Shown piece by piece: positions 1-8,390 of a DNA stretch of 64,000 nt. Numbering within the stretch: position 1 is the stretch's first letter; each line of letters starts with the position of its first letter. The DNA is from a candidate division CSSED10-310 bacterium. GTDB lineage: Bacteria > CSSED10-310. The stretch is taken from positions 114,069 through 178,068 of the forward strand of contig JAFGEQ010000002.1 of assembly GCA_016931515.1 (NCBI GenBank). The letters are read 5' to 3'. The notes beneath the pieces were generated by a model. The model made no database searches. It was given only the letters and a program-made list of their open reading frames with translations, and was not told where the DNA came from. Position numbers and translations under genes: made by a program.

Positions 1-919
1 CCTCCCGAAAATGTCCTCCCGCCATGCTTTTTCCTGGATCTTTGTTGGATGCAGCCAAAACGATAACGTCAACGGGAATTTCCTGACCGGACCCAACCGG
101 AGTAACCACTCGCTCCTGTAACAATCTCAAGAGCATGGGTTGAACTTGATGTGGCAGCTCCAAAACTTCATCCAGAAAGATTATCCCTTTATCAGCGACT
201 GAGAATTTTCCTTTTCGAGGTTCCACGCCTGTTGCGACTCCCTTGCTGACACCCATTAATTCACTGGCTGCGAGTTCCGGTGTCAAAAGGCCGCAATTCA
301 ATGCAACGAAAGGTGCTGAATTTCGTTTTGACCATCGGTGCAACTGGCGCGCAACAACTTCTTTTCCACAGCCGGTTTCACCGGTGATGAATACCGCAGC
401 AGCCAGATCCATTTTCGCAATTTTTCTGACCCTTTCCCAGAAGTCCATCATCACAGGTGAATCACCCATTACCGGTTCCGGACATCCATGGTCGCGGGAA
501 GTCAGCAGTGCCAGATCTGATATATTTTCGCGGAGTTTTTTTACTGCGAGATTTCTCTCAATGGCATTAATCAGTAAGTTTTTTCGAATGGGTTTTCTAA
601 GGAATTCGAGGGGTTTTTGACGAAAAGCAGCAACTGCAAGGTCGATCTCTTCAGTTTGTGAGCAGACAATAACACCGGCATCCGGATCAAGAAGCCGCAG
701 TTTTTTTATCAGAGCAATTCCATCCATACCCGGCATCATCAGATCAGTGATGTATAGGTCAAATGTTCCCTTACGCGCCGCTTTCAATGCTTCGTCACCA
801 GATTCAGTGATTACAATCTCGTAGTTATCGCGGAGATAGGTCGCATACAGTTGACGTGCTGCGAGATGATCATCGACAACAAGAATCCGGGCATCAGATT
901 TTTTTTCTTGGGAGTTCAA
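1..919 (-). CDS. NtrC-family response regulator (receiver + AAA+), 3' part beyond window
   Basis: The reading frame runs leftward off the window edge. It starts with a receiver domain (VVDDH acidic pocket, phosphoacceptor Asp in YITDLMMPGMDG) followed by a sigma-54-type AAA+ domain with Walker A ITGETGCGKE and Walker B IIFLDE. The only in-frame start is TTG at 917-919, because a TAA lies two codons upstream. The gene overlaps the 3' end of the histidine kinase by 26 bases, so the two are probably translated together and form a two-component pair. The loop that is GAFTGA in sigma-54 activators reads GVATGV here, so productive sigma-54 contact is doubtful. The DNA-binding C-terminus is not in the window. 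The family assignment is firm; the regulatory target is unknown. Confidence 0.88.
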   Translation of the reverse strand, partial: MNSQEKKSDARILVVDDHLAARQLYATYLRDNYEIVITESGDEALKAARKGTFDLYITDLMMPGMDGIALIKKLRLLDPDAGVIVCSQTEEIDLAVAAFRQKPLEFLRKPIRKNLLINAIERNLAVKKLRENISDLALLTSRDHGCPEPVMGDSPVMMDFWERVRKIAKMDLAAAVFITGETGCGKEVVARQLHRWSKRNSAPFVALNCGLLTPELAASELMGVSKGVATGVEPRKGKFSVADKGIIFLDEVLELPHQVQPMLLRLLQERVVTPVGSGQEIPVDVIVLAASNKDPGKSMAGGHFRE

Positions 920-1931
920 TCGTTACAACTGTTCCTTTCCCTGGCTGCGATTCGGCTTTAATCATACCCTTATGACGCATTATCGCCGTCTGTGCGATAA
1001 ATGCACCCAAACCGTTTCCATCCGGTCGAGTAGTAAACAGCGGGGTCCACATTGCAGCCAGTGTAGCCGGATCCATCCCATGCCCGGTATCAGTGATCGT
1101 CAGGCTGATTTGGAACTCACTGAGAACCAGTTTAATGTCAATAATATCTCCGTTTGAACAGGCTTCCAAGGCATTTTTCAGGATGTTTAGAAGGCTTCTG
1201 CCGATCTGCCCGGCGTCCATAGTGATGATCACCGGCGTTTCCGGTAAGTTCCATTTGAGATCAATACCGGTCAAAAGAGCTGTTCCTTCGACAAGTGCTA
1301 TCTGCTCGAGAATCAACTCCACAAGATCCATTTCTGATAGACGAGGTTCGGTACAGCCGGTCCTCAACATTTGGACCAACTCATCCATTTTCCCCCCAGC
1401 CATCTCCAATGAACGGATTTCACCATCGAATCGACGAGATACATTCGTATCCTGCTTTATCTGTTCGATCCCTGCGTCAAAAAACTGTAAGTAGTTTTTT
1501 AACTCATGGGCGATTATTCTCGGGAGTTGAATCCATTCCCCGGATCGTTGGACAAGAGCGGTTTCGATTCGAGGAGGTTCAGAATAACGCGCCACCAGTA
1601 CCGTGCTGCCGAGGTGAATTTCGCAGTCTGGTAAAACTGGAACAACTGAAATCAGTCTACCGTTGATAAATGTTCCATTCTCGGATTTCAAATCCCAAAT
1701 CTTCCAGATTGAACCGTCACGAGCAATCCTGGCATGTCGCGGACAAACCAGAGGATCATCGAGCATTATATCTGCAGCAGGATCATTCCCGATCACGGTT
1801 GTGTTCTCGACAAAAAATTCTTTCCCGAGTTGTTTTCCCTTGTCCACGACCAGTTTCAATCGGCCATTCATCTGAAGGCGGATAGACAAGGATGTATCCA
1901 GATTCAAACCGTTACCGGTTGAGGGGTTCAT
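894..1931 (-). CDS. Soluble sensor histidine kinase with N-terminal FHA domain
   Basis: The 345-residue protein has an FHA phosphothreonine-binding fold at about residues 25-110 (PRHARIA and SENGTFING signatures), then a HisKA-like region with the phosphorylatable His142 in IIAHELKNYL. An HATPase domain follows (N-box LLNILKNALEA with Asn253, G1 DTGHGM near 281, G2 GNGLGAF near 306). There is no signal peptide or membrane segment, so it is likely cytosolic and may sense phosphorylated protein through FHA. That would fit with the Ser/Thr kinase encoded at 9.4-11 kb, but this link is inference. The gene begins nine bases after tldD and overlaps the downstream response regulator, implying one transcript. 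No clear ribosome binding site is seen, consistent with translational coupling to tldD. Confidence 0.88.
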   Translation of the reverse strand: MNPSTGNGLNLDTSLSIRLQMNGRLKLVVDKGKQLGKEFFVENTTVIGNDPAADIMLDDPLVCPRHARIARDGSIWKIWDLKSENGTFINGRLISVVPVLPDCEIHLGSTVLVARYSEPPRIETALVQRSGEWIQLPRIIAHELKNYLQFFDAGIEQIKQDTNVSRRFDGEIRSLEMAGGKMDELVQMLRTGCTEPRLSEMDLVELILEQIALVEGTALLTGIDLKWNLPETPVIITMDAGQIGRSLLNILKNALEACSNGDIIDIKLVLSEFQISLTITDTGHGMDPATLAAMWTPLFTTRPDGNGLGAFIAQTAIMRHKGMIKAESQPGKGTVVTIELPRKKI

Positions 1932-1940
1932 ACAGGAGTT

Positions 1941-3317
1941 TTACCGGCTGCCGGCGATGACTGCGTTCTGAATTCTGATATGAGGAGCGCCATGTGATAC
2001 AGGCAGAGGAAACTGAGCTCCCTTGCCACAGCCTCCACCTGAGTCGTGAATCTGGAAATCGTTGCCGACCATGTCAATATTTTCGAGCGTTTTGAACAGG
2101 TTACCCGACATCGTGACATTCTTAACCATTTCCTCAATCTTCCCATCACGAATCATATAACCTCGTCCAGCAGTGAAGGTGAACATTTCTCCACCTTGGC
2201 CGCCCATGGCGTCAACAGCATATACACCCAGTTTAATACCCCTAATCATGTCGTCAATGGTTGAATGACCCTGCTCGATACAAGTATTTCTCATTCTCGG
2301 AATCGGCACATATTTATAATTAAGTGCTCTACCGTTTCCCGTGGCTTTTTCACCCATCCGCCCGGCGGTTTCCCTGCTGTGCAGCCTGCCGACTAGTTGT
2401 CCCTCCCTGATGAGATATGTCTTCTCTGTACGGACACCTTCATCGTCAAAGGGAACATATCCCCGGCAACCTATATCCTGACCACTGTCATAGATATTCA
2501 GGACCGGTTTCCCGAACTGCCTTCCCATTTTCATCACTTTTGCCAGATTCTCATTGTCGAATACTTTTTCTCCCTCGCTGGTGTGACCGAATGATTCATG
2601 AACGAAAACACCGGCCAAAACCGGATCTACGACAACAGTATAGATGCCACCTTCTATTGAAGGAGCTTCCAGGAGATCAACAGCATGTCGGCATGCAGCT
2701 TCCAGTTCTTTTTCTTTACCAAGCAAAACGTTGAAATCTCTTGAACTGCCAAATCCGACTGAAGCCATTTGTGTCTGGCCATCTTTCAGAGCTACCGGGA
2801 CGAGACCCCCTCCGATATCCATGTGTTCCTGGTCGATATAGGAACCTTCAGAGTTACAAAACCACTTATGAGAATGTCGTTCAGCGTATCGAACCGATGA
2901 CATCGGTATTAATTTATGGGCTTCAAGGATTTGCTTGTTGTATGACGATAAAATGTCAACTTTTCGTGCAAGTGGAATATCTCTCGGATCATTGTCGATG
3001 TCCAGAGGAATTTCAACAACGACAGTCGGAACAGGAGCCAGGCGACTTTTATCTTTCCCGACCAGGCAGGCCTGCTTTACCGCCGATTGAATGTAGTAAT
3101 CAACCGATTCCTCGGTCAGTTTGTTGAAAGTGGCAAATCCCCATCCTCCCTTGTAAAGAGCTCGAACACAGCCACCTCGCTCACTGGATTGTTTCAGACC
3201 ATCTATCCCGGGACCCCTGAATCCGATCGTCGTTGATTCGGATTCTTCAACGCGAATTTCGAGATAATCCACTTCTTTTTCATGCTTTTTAATGACTGAT
3301 TGCAGAAACGATTTCAT
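1941..3317 (-). CDS. tldD: TldD/PmbA-family metalloprotease, TldD-like
   Basis: The 458-residue protein matches the TldD family over its full length. The zinc-binding helix is visible as HESFGH (His240, Glu241, His245), and the conserved C-terminal cysteine segment GGGCGKG lies around residue 430. TldD works with TldE/PmbA as a heterodimeric protease that processes or degrades peptides in the cytoplasm; the partner gene is not in this window. The start has an AAGGAGAA ribosome binding site a few bases upstream. It is the first gene of a leftward tldD-histidine kinase-regulator run, divergent from gatD across 216 bases. Whether its substrate is a peptide natural product or cellular peptides cannot be told from the sequence. 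Confidence 0.9.
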   Translation of the reverse strand: MKSFLQSVIKKHEKEVDYLEIRVEESESTTIGFRGPGIDGLKQSSERGGCVRALYKGGWGFATFNKLTEESVDYYIQSAVKQACLVGKDKSRLAPVPTVVVEIPLDIDNDPRDIPLARKVDILSSYNKQILEAHKLIPMSSVRYAERHSHKWFCNSEGSYIDQEHMDIGGGLVPVALKDGQTQMASVGFGSSRDFNVLLGKEKELEAACRHAVDLLEAPSIEGGIYTVVVDPVLAGVFVHESFGHTSEGEKVFDNENLAKVMKMGRQFGKPVLNIYDSGQDIGCRGYVPFDDEGVRTEKTYLIREGQLVGRLHSRETAGRMGEKATGNGRALNYKYVPIPRMRNTCIEQGHSTIDDMIRGIKLGVYAVDAMGGQGGEMFTFTAGRGYMIRDGKIEEMVKNVTMSGNLFKTLENIDMVGNDFQIHDSGGGCGKGAQFPLPVSHGAPHIRIQNAVIAGSR

Positions 3318-3533
3318 CGGGTTCTCCTTCTTCGTCCGTTCAAATGACGACTACTCACCGTGACATACCACAACCTGCGGACAGGTTCAAACCTCATCCT
3401 TCGGCAATGATCAACCGGACAAGACCCTTTGAACTATAAAGTTTGAGGACTTGACTTCGGAGATTTGCAGGACTAAAAACAAATCCATATTGCGGCTGGG
3501 TCGTGAGGCGGGACAATCGGAAGGAGAAACAGC

Positions 3534-4928
3534 ATGCCGGGAACTGATGCAATTGTCTACAAGGGGTACAAGGATCTTGCACTGGCAAAATTAAAGGAGA
3601 TTGGCATCAGGGTCTGGTCTGACGTCATCCTTGAAACGGAGCAGGGACGATTTGAAGGCATTATTCTACCGAGGTCTGAAACCGCCGATCATGATCACAT
3701 TGTGATCAAGTTGAAAAATGGCTACAACATAGGAGTGCGCGCGGACAAGGTTCGCAGCGCAAAAGAAGTTAACTACAAGGAAGCAATCTATAAAATTCCC
3801 GAATCGGAATTCCCGCGTGACGAGGAGAAGCCGAATGTAACGCTGCTAGGTACTGGAGGAACGATAGCCAGTCGTCTTGATTATAGGACAGGTGCCGTCA
3901 TTCCGGCATTTACTCCAGGTGAATTGTATGGTGCCGTACCGGAACTCGCTGATATCTGCAACATGAAGACCGAAAAATTATTCGGTGTATTTTCCGAGAA
4001 CATGGGGCCTGAACAATGGATTGGAACAGCGCAGGCAATTGGTCGAGAGATCCGTAATGGGGTTGATGGTATTGTGATTGGTCATGGGACCGATACCATG
4101 CATCACACGGCAGCGATCCTGTCATTCATGGTTCAGAACACGCCTGTTCCCATCGTCATGGTCGGATCCCAACGGTCATCAGACAGACCTTCATCGGATG
4201 CCGCTTTGAATCTACGCCACGCTGTCTATACAGCTGCTCACGGGGATATAGCGGAAACAATGATCTGCATGTTCGGACCCACTTCCGACCAGTATGGATT
4301 ACTTCATCCGGGAACCCGTGTCCGGAAAATGCATTCGAGTTACCGGTCGACCTTCCGAACGATCGGTGACATCCCTTTAGCCAAAGTTACAACCGATTCG
4401 CTGACTCACCTGACATCACATTACAAGCATCGCCGCAAAGATAAAAATGTTGCGATTGATGCTGTATTCGATCCTCGTGTCACGATAGTTTATTATTATC
4501 CGAACATGAAACCTGATATCATTGATTCGCTAATCGAGCATGATTACAAGGGAATTGTCATTGCCGGAACGGGATTGGGGCATGTCAACAAGCCGCTTTA
4601 TCCTGCGCTGAAGAGGGCACGGGATGCCGGAGTTGCGGTATTTATGACGGTTCAGACATTATGGGGTTTTGTCCAGATGTATGTGTATGAAACCGGTCGG
4701 GAGATGTTGCAACTGGGTGTTATTCCTTGCAGCAATATGCTACCGGAAACCGCATATGTAAAACTCGGATGGGCCCTTGCCCACAGCAATGACGTTGATG
4801 AACTGCAATCAATCATGCTAACACCGATTTCCAGGGAAATTACGGAGCGAGAGCCGTATAACGGCTACCTCATCTTCCAAGGCGGTTTGCCGGAAGTTGA
4901 GGAATTCATTCAAAAGGTGAAGCGCTGA
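3534..4928 (+). CDS. gatD: Glutamyl-tRNA(Gln) amidotransferase subunit D (archaeal type)
   Basis: The 464-residue protein has the two-part layout of GatD. A small N-terminal beta domain (about 1-90) is followed by an L-asparaginase-type amidase domain with LGTGGTIAS (Thr110) and GHGTDTMHHTA (Thr186-Asp187), the two catalytic threonine motifs. GatD releases ammonia from an amide donor and passes it to GatE, which converts Glu-tRNA(Gln) to Gln-tRNA(Gln). A plain cytosolic or periplasmic asparaginase would lack the N-terminal domain and is about 330 residues, so the length supports GatD. The start has a strong GGAAGGAGA site. The partner gatE lies immediately downstream but on the opposite strand, an unusual arrangement for subunits of one enzyme. 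Confidence 0.93.
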   Translation: MPGTDAIVYKGYKDLALAKLKEIGIRVWSDVILETEQGRFEGIILPRSETADHDHIVIKLKNGYNIGVRADKVRSAKEVNYKEAIYKIPESEFPRDEEKPNVTLLGTGGTIASRLDYRTGAVIPAFTPGELYGAVPELADICNMKTEKLFGVFSENMGPEQWIGTAQAIGREIRNGVDGIVIGHGTDTMHHTAAILSFMVQNTPVPIVMVGSQRSSDRPSSDAALNLRHAVYTAAHGDIAETMICMFGPTSDQYGLLHPGTRVRKMHSSYRSTFRTIGDIPLAKVTTDSLTHLTSHYKHRRKDKNVAIDAVFDPRVTIVYYYPNMKPDIIDSLIEHDYKGIVIAGTGLGHVNKPLYPALKRARDAGVAVFMTVQTLWGFVQMYVYETGREMLQLGVIPCSNMLPETAYVKLGWALAHSNDVDELQSIMLTPISREITEREPYNGYLIFQGGLPEVEEFIQKVKR

Positions 4929-4967
4929 AAACAGAGTTATCCTAATAGCAGTCAAGTCAGAGAATTT

Positions 4968-6875
4968 TTATGTCTGCTCCCGTTTTTTTTCCAGAGTATC
5001 CCTGATCCGTATGGAGAGTTCCCTACCATGTGCTCTGCCTTTCAGGGATTTCATCGCCTCTCCCATCAACCAGTTCAGTTGCTGTTCCAGGTGGCAGAAT
5101 GTCCGGCTGTTCATCTGCTTGGCAGCTTTCTGTATGACATTGTTGATGTCATCGTCCGTGGCAGGTGTCATTCCCGTTTTCTGTAAACATTGAATACATT
5201 TTTGATTGGGGTTTTCTGCCATATACAACAGCAATGATTTGAATCCTTCCCGGAAAAATAACCCATCCTGCCAACACATGAACAATTCCTCGAACCTCTG
5301 CTCCGTCAGATTATGAACCGGTATATTTTTCCGAGCCAAAAACGGGATCATGCGTCCGAGTATTTCGGCTTGTCGTTTCGCACTTTCAGGAAATGTCATC
5401 GATAGCCTGTCAAACAGTGGAGCATATTCTGAAATGGCCAATGATCGTATCACATCCTGCGGGACTTTTATTTCCTGGTAACGGCGTTCTCTTATCCACG
5501 GTTGCTCAGGCAACTGATGTGCGATTGAGTGAATTCGTTCTTCAGATAATGGGAGAGGGGGATGATCAGTATCGGGGTACATCCTGTCAGGACCCGGAAG
5601 AATCCTTTCGAAGTCATTGCAACCGTTTTTTAATGCCTGGCGTGTTTCGGGGGGAATCCCGCGAGTTGCTTCTCGTGCCCGGATATATATCTCAGACACG
5701 GCTGTTTCAAGATCCTCATCCGGACCATACACAAGAAAGATTGCGTCATGGTGTGTGGCATCCAGTCGATTTCGAATTTTTCGCCAAATCCCGCTATTGA
5801 TGTTCATCGCATCCGGTGAATCCGGATGCAGCATATTCGGCATTTGATCCAGACATGCGATAACCCGTATTCGACCGGCAAATTCGTCTGCAAATACAGT
5901 GTGTTCCTGGGTTTGCCAAGTCAATAGTCCTCCAAAACCATTCAATCTCACGGCAACGATCCGATTCCCTCTCTGATTGGCCAATGCTGAATTATCAACA
6001 TTTCGAAGCAATCTGGTCACATCCGCAATGCGCTGCTGGATCGTATCGGCAGTTACACCACGGGATCTTAATGTCGCCATGATCTCCAGCAATGCTTTCT
6101 GCCGCCAGGTTTCATTGTGCAATAATCGAGGAATATCACCTATCCTGGGTACACCCTTGATTTCAATCCTGGTTCCTCCTCTGATCGAACAATTCACATC
6201 ATGTCTGACGGATCCGGGACCGCGGCGTACCATGCCGAGATTCCATAGAGCTCTTCGGATAGCCTCCGCACCCAGTCCGGCTTCCTCCGGTGTTTGGAAA
6301 TCCGGTGCAGTTACAACTTCCACAAGGGGGATACCCAATCGATCCGCCTTAAAAACGATCCGATGTCCCTTATCCGAGACTTCCCGACAGGAATCCTCCT
6401 CCACGCTCATGTGAAGAATTCCTATCGTTCGGTTGCTCATCTCAAAACCGCCACCAACTCCCATGATCGCAGTCCGTTGAAATCCTGTTGGGATAGAACC
6501 GTCGAGATACTGTTTTCGTGTAATATGGACTTCGTCAACAAGAGACATATTGAAGGTTTGAGCGATGGCAATGGCAATATCCAGTGCCTTTTCATTGACC
6601 ATAAAAGGAGGTGTATCATCCATCTCATAGGTGCAGTTGATATCTCCATAAATCTGGTAGAGCACTTCTTTCTTGGTTTTGAATTCCATCAGGGCTGTGC
6701 CGTCATATTCCCCTAATTCACTGAGTGTCGGTCTCATATGTCTTAAGACTTCGGCATCATGCCGTCTGTTGGTCAGGTTAACAGGACAATGACAAAACAG
6801 CTTGCGCTCCGTGTTCAGCTGATGATGAACTTCCAGACCCGCCTTGAATCCCAGCCCGATGTAATCCAGCAACAT
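4968..6875 (-). CDS. gatE: Glutamyl-tRNA(Gln) amidotransferase subunit E (archaeal type)
   Basis: The protein is 635 residues from the ATG at 6873-6875, which has a GGAGGAG ribosome binding site. A longer frame beginning with TTG at 6932 runs through a terminator hairpin and is unlikely to be the start. The N-terminal cradle domain reads GLGFKAGLEVHHQLNT and LFCHCP, with the YLDGSIPTGFQRT region typical of GatB/GatE kinases that activate Glu-tRNA(Gln). A central insertion (about 275-410) resembles the AspRS-like GAD domain found in GatE but not in GatB, and a helical YqeY-like tail ends the protein. Bacteria normally use GatCAB, so a full GatE is notable. It ends 39 bases from the gatD stop in convergent orientation. 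Confidence 0.93.
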   Translation of the reverse strand: MLLDYIGLGFKAGLEVHHQLNTERKLFCHCPVNLTNRRHDAEVLRHMRPTLSELGEYDGTALMEFKTKKEVLYQIYGDINCTYEMDDTPPFMVNEKALDIAIAIAQTFNMSLVDEVHITRKQYLDGSIPTGFQRTAIMGVGGGFEMSNRTIGILHMSVEEDSCREVSDKGHRIVFKADRLGIPLVEVVTAPDFQTPEEAGLGAEAIRRALWNLGMVRRGPGSVRHDVNCSIRGGTRIEIKGVPRIGDIPRLLHNETWRQKALLEIMATLRSRGVTADTIQQRIADVTRLLRNVDNSALANQRGNRIVAVRLNGFGGLLTWQTQEHTVFADEFAGRIRVIACLDQMPNMLHPDSPDAMNINSGIWRKIRNRLDATHHDAIFLVYGPDEDLETAVSEIYIRAREATRGIPPETRQALKNGCNDFERILPGPDRMYPDTDHPPLPLSEERIHSIAHQLPEQPWIRERRYQEIKVPQDVIRSLAISEYAPLFDRLSMTFPESAKRQAEILGRMIPFLARKNIPVHNLTEQRFEELFMCWQDGLFFREGFKSLLLYMAENPNQKCIQCLQKTGMTPATDDDINNVIQKAAKQMNSRTFCHLEQQLNWLMGEAMKSLKGRAHGRELSIRIRDTLEKKREQT

Positions 6876-6900
6876 GATCTCCTCCGGTTTCCGGACAATT

Positions 6901-6930
6901 GAAAAGCCCGGCGTCATATTATCGCCGGGC
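6901..6930 (-). terminator. Intrinsic terminator or attenuator upstream of gatE
   Basis: On the minus strand an eight-pair GC-rich stem (GCCCGGCG / CGCCGGGC) with a nine-base loop is followed directly by TTTT. It lies after the stop of the secreted-protein gene at 6957-8282 and about 25 bases before the gatE start codon. It probably ends the upstream transcript, and may also attenuate read-through into gatE. Confidence 0.8.
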
Positions 6931-6956
6931 AATCGAATTTCAAGATATTTTCAAAA

Positions 6957-8282
6957 TCAGCTGACTTTTTCGATCTCGATCCAGCCGAATTTCTGGTTGC
7001 CGCGCTGATCGAATTCTCCCTCAAGTGGGAACTCCAGGTAGACTCTGCCTTCGTCCCGACCAGTACCCTTCCGGACGTTAAACTTTTTAGTGATTGTCAT
7101 CTTGGTGTATGGAATATATTTATTGATCGAAAGAGATTTAGGCGCAGCCTCGAAAGAGACATAATTGGTCAGATATGTTGATTCCGTACCAATCGGAAGC
7201 AACTCTTCAGGATCACTGATTTGCATCGGCATACTGAAATCAACGGGATCATCCGCTTCATTTAGAGAACGTGCCATTCGAAAGCTTATGTATTCGCCTT
7301 TCAGACCATCATCCCATGTGAATTTCGTACCGAAAACTTCCCATCGTCCATACCAGTTCATCCGGATGAGAGTGTTCTCGATGTATGATTTATATTCTGC
7401 AGGGGTTGTCTCATCATCAGACAGAGAGTCAGCAAGCTCGGTCAGTCGTTTATATGCATATTCGTCATCAAGGATCATCGCAGCCCGTATGCAGAGCTGT
7501 TTGTCTGCAAAATCGGTCACCTTCGCACTCAGAACATTATCCAAGATAAACATACCATCATCCGGGATATTGAAATCAATGAATGCCTGGAGAACCGGAC
7601 GATAGTCACCCGGAGACAATTTTACGAAGACCTTGCGAAACAATGGCAACAGCTCTTCATTCCATTCCCGGAAGCTGGACAGAGCAGTTACCAGCGCATT
7701 CGTCCATTTCACCTCGATGGCGTCCTTCAGAATCTCCTCTTCCAGATACTTTTTAAGAACATCATACTCCCGGAGAGTTATCAGCCTTTCGGACGCCAGG
7801 ACCTTCAGAGCCTTATAGCGCTCTGATTGAAACTTTCCCTTTGCCCAGTTCCTCTGAAGCACAATATCCCATAACAGGTTCTTTCCTTCGATCTGGTAAT
7901 CGAGTTTGACCAAGCCGAAATACCCGGAATCCCAGAAATCACCGACAGCCGCCGATCCTTCCGGACGATATTCCCCAATCATCAATGTGCCAAAAAATGC
8001 TGCCAGAATTTCACGGGGATACAATCCTTCTTCGATATAACTGTCAACAATTATCCGAGCCTTTTGCCTTGTGGGATACCGGACATAAGCGCCATGCATC
8101 GTCGTAGTTTTGAAGCAGGGAGGTTCACCGCGCCAGAACCACAGGTTACAAAGAAAGTCCCCGGATTTGGTTGTTTCCGGAAAAACAGGAAACGGTAAAG
8201 TATTCTCTGATTCCACAGCTTGGCAAAGTACAACGCCCGTTGCAAAAATCAATAGTATGATGATCAATCCATGTTTCGACAT
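6957..8282 (-). CDS. Secreted protein of unknown function
   Basis: The 441-residue product begins with a Sec-type signal peptide (about 1-22, a hydrophobic stretch ending near CQA). The remainder is soluble and mixed helical. The middle part contains leucine-rich helical segments suggestive of HEAT/TPR-like repeats, and the C-terminal third looks beta-rich. I do not recognise a family. The start has an AAGGAGG ribosome binding site. A strong terminator follows, just ahead of gatE, so co-transcription with gatE is probably limited. It is likely exported to the periplasm or envelope; no lipobox is convincing. Confidence 0.7.
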   Translation of the reverse strand: MSKHGLIIILLIFATGVVLCQAVESENTLPFPVFPETTKSGDFLCNLWFWRGEPPCFKTTTMHGAYVRYPTRQKARIIVDSYIEEGLYPREILAAFFGTLMIGEYRPEGSAAVGDFWDSGYFGLVKLDYQIEGKNLLWDIVLQRNWAKGKFQSERYKALKVLASERLITLREYDVLKKYLEEEILKDAIEVKWTNALVTALSSFREWNEELLPLFRKVFVKLSPGDYRPVLQAFIDFNIPDDGMFILDNVLSAKVTDFADKQLCIRAAMILDDEYAYKRLTELADSLSDDETTPAEYKSYIENTLIRMNWYGRWEVFGTKFTWDDGLKGEYISFRMARSLNEADDPVDFSMPMQISDPEELLPIGTESTYLTNYVSFEAAPKSLSINKYIPYTKMTITKKFNVRKGTGRDEGRVYLEFPLEGEFDQRGNQKFGWIEIEKVS

Positions 8283-8390
8283 TTGAGAAAACCTCCTTCT
8301 ATCTGGAAGGCACGCTGTTACTGGCGATAAAATAGCACTAAAACACCTCTCAACGCAAGTTCAACCCGGCAGACTGCTGTTTGAGCCGGA

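Noticed and set aside
3534..4928. Plain type I or II L-asparaginase
   Set aside because: The N-terminal domain of about 90 residues and the neighbouring GatE-type gene identify it as GatD.
4968..6875. GatB of the bacterial GatCAB complex
   Set aside because: The protein is longer than GatB and carries the GAD-like insertion typical of GatE, with no gatA or gatC nearby.
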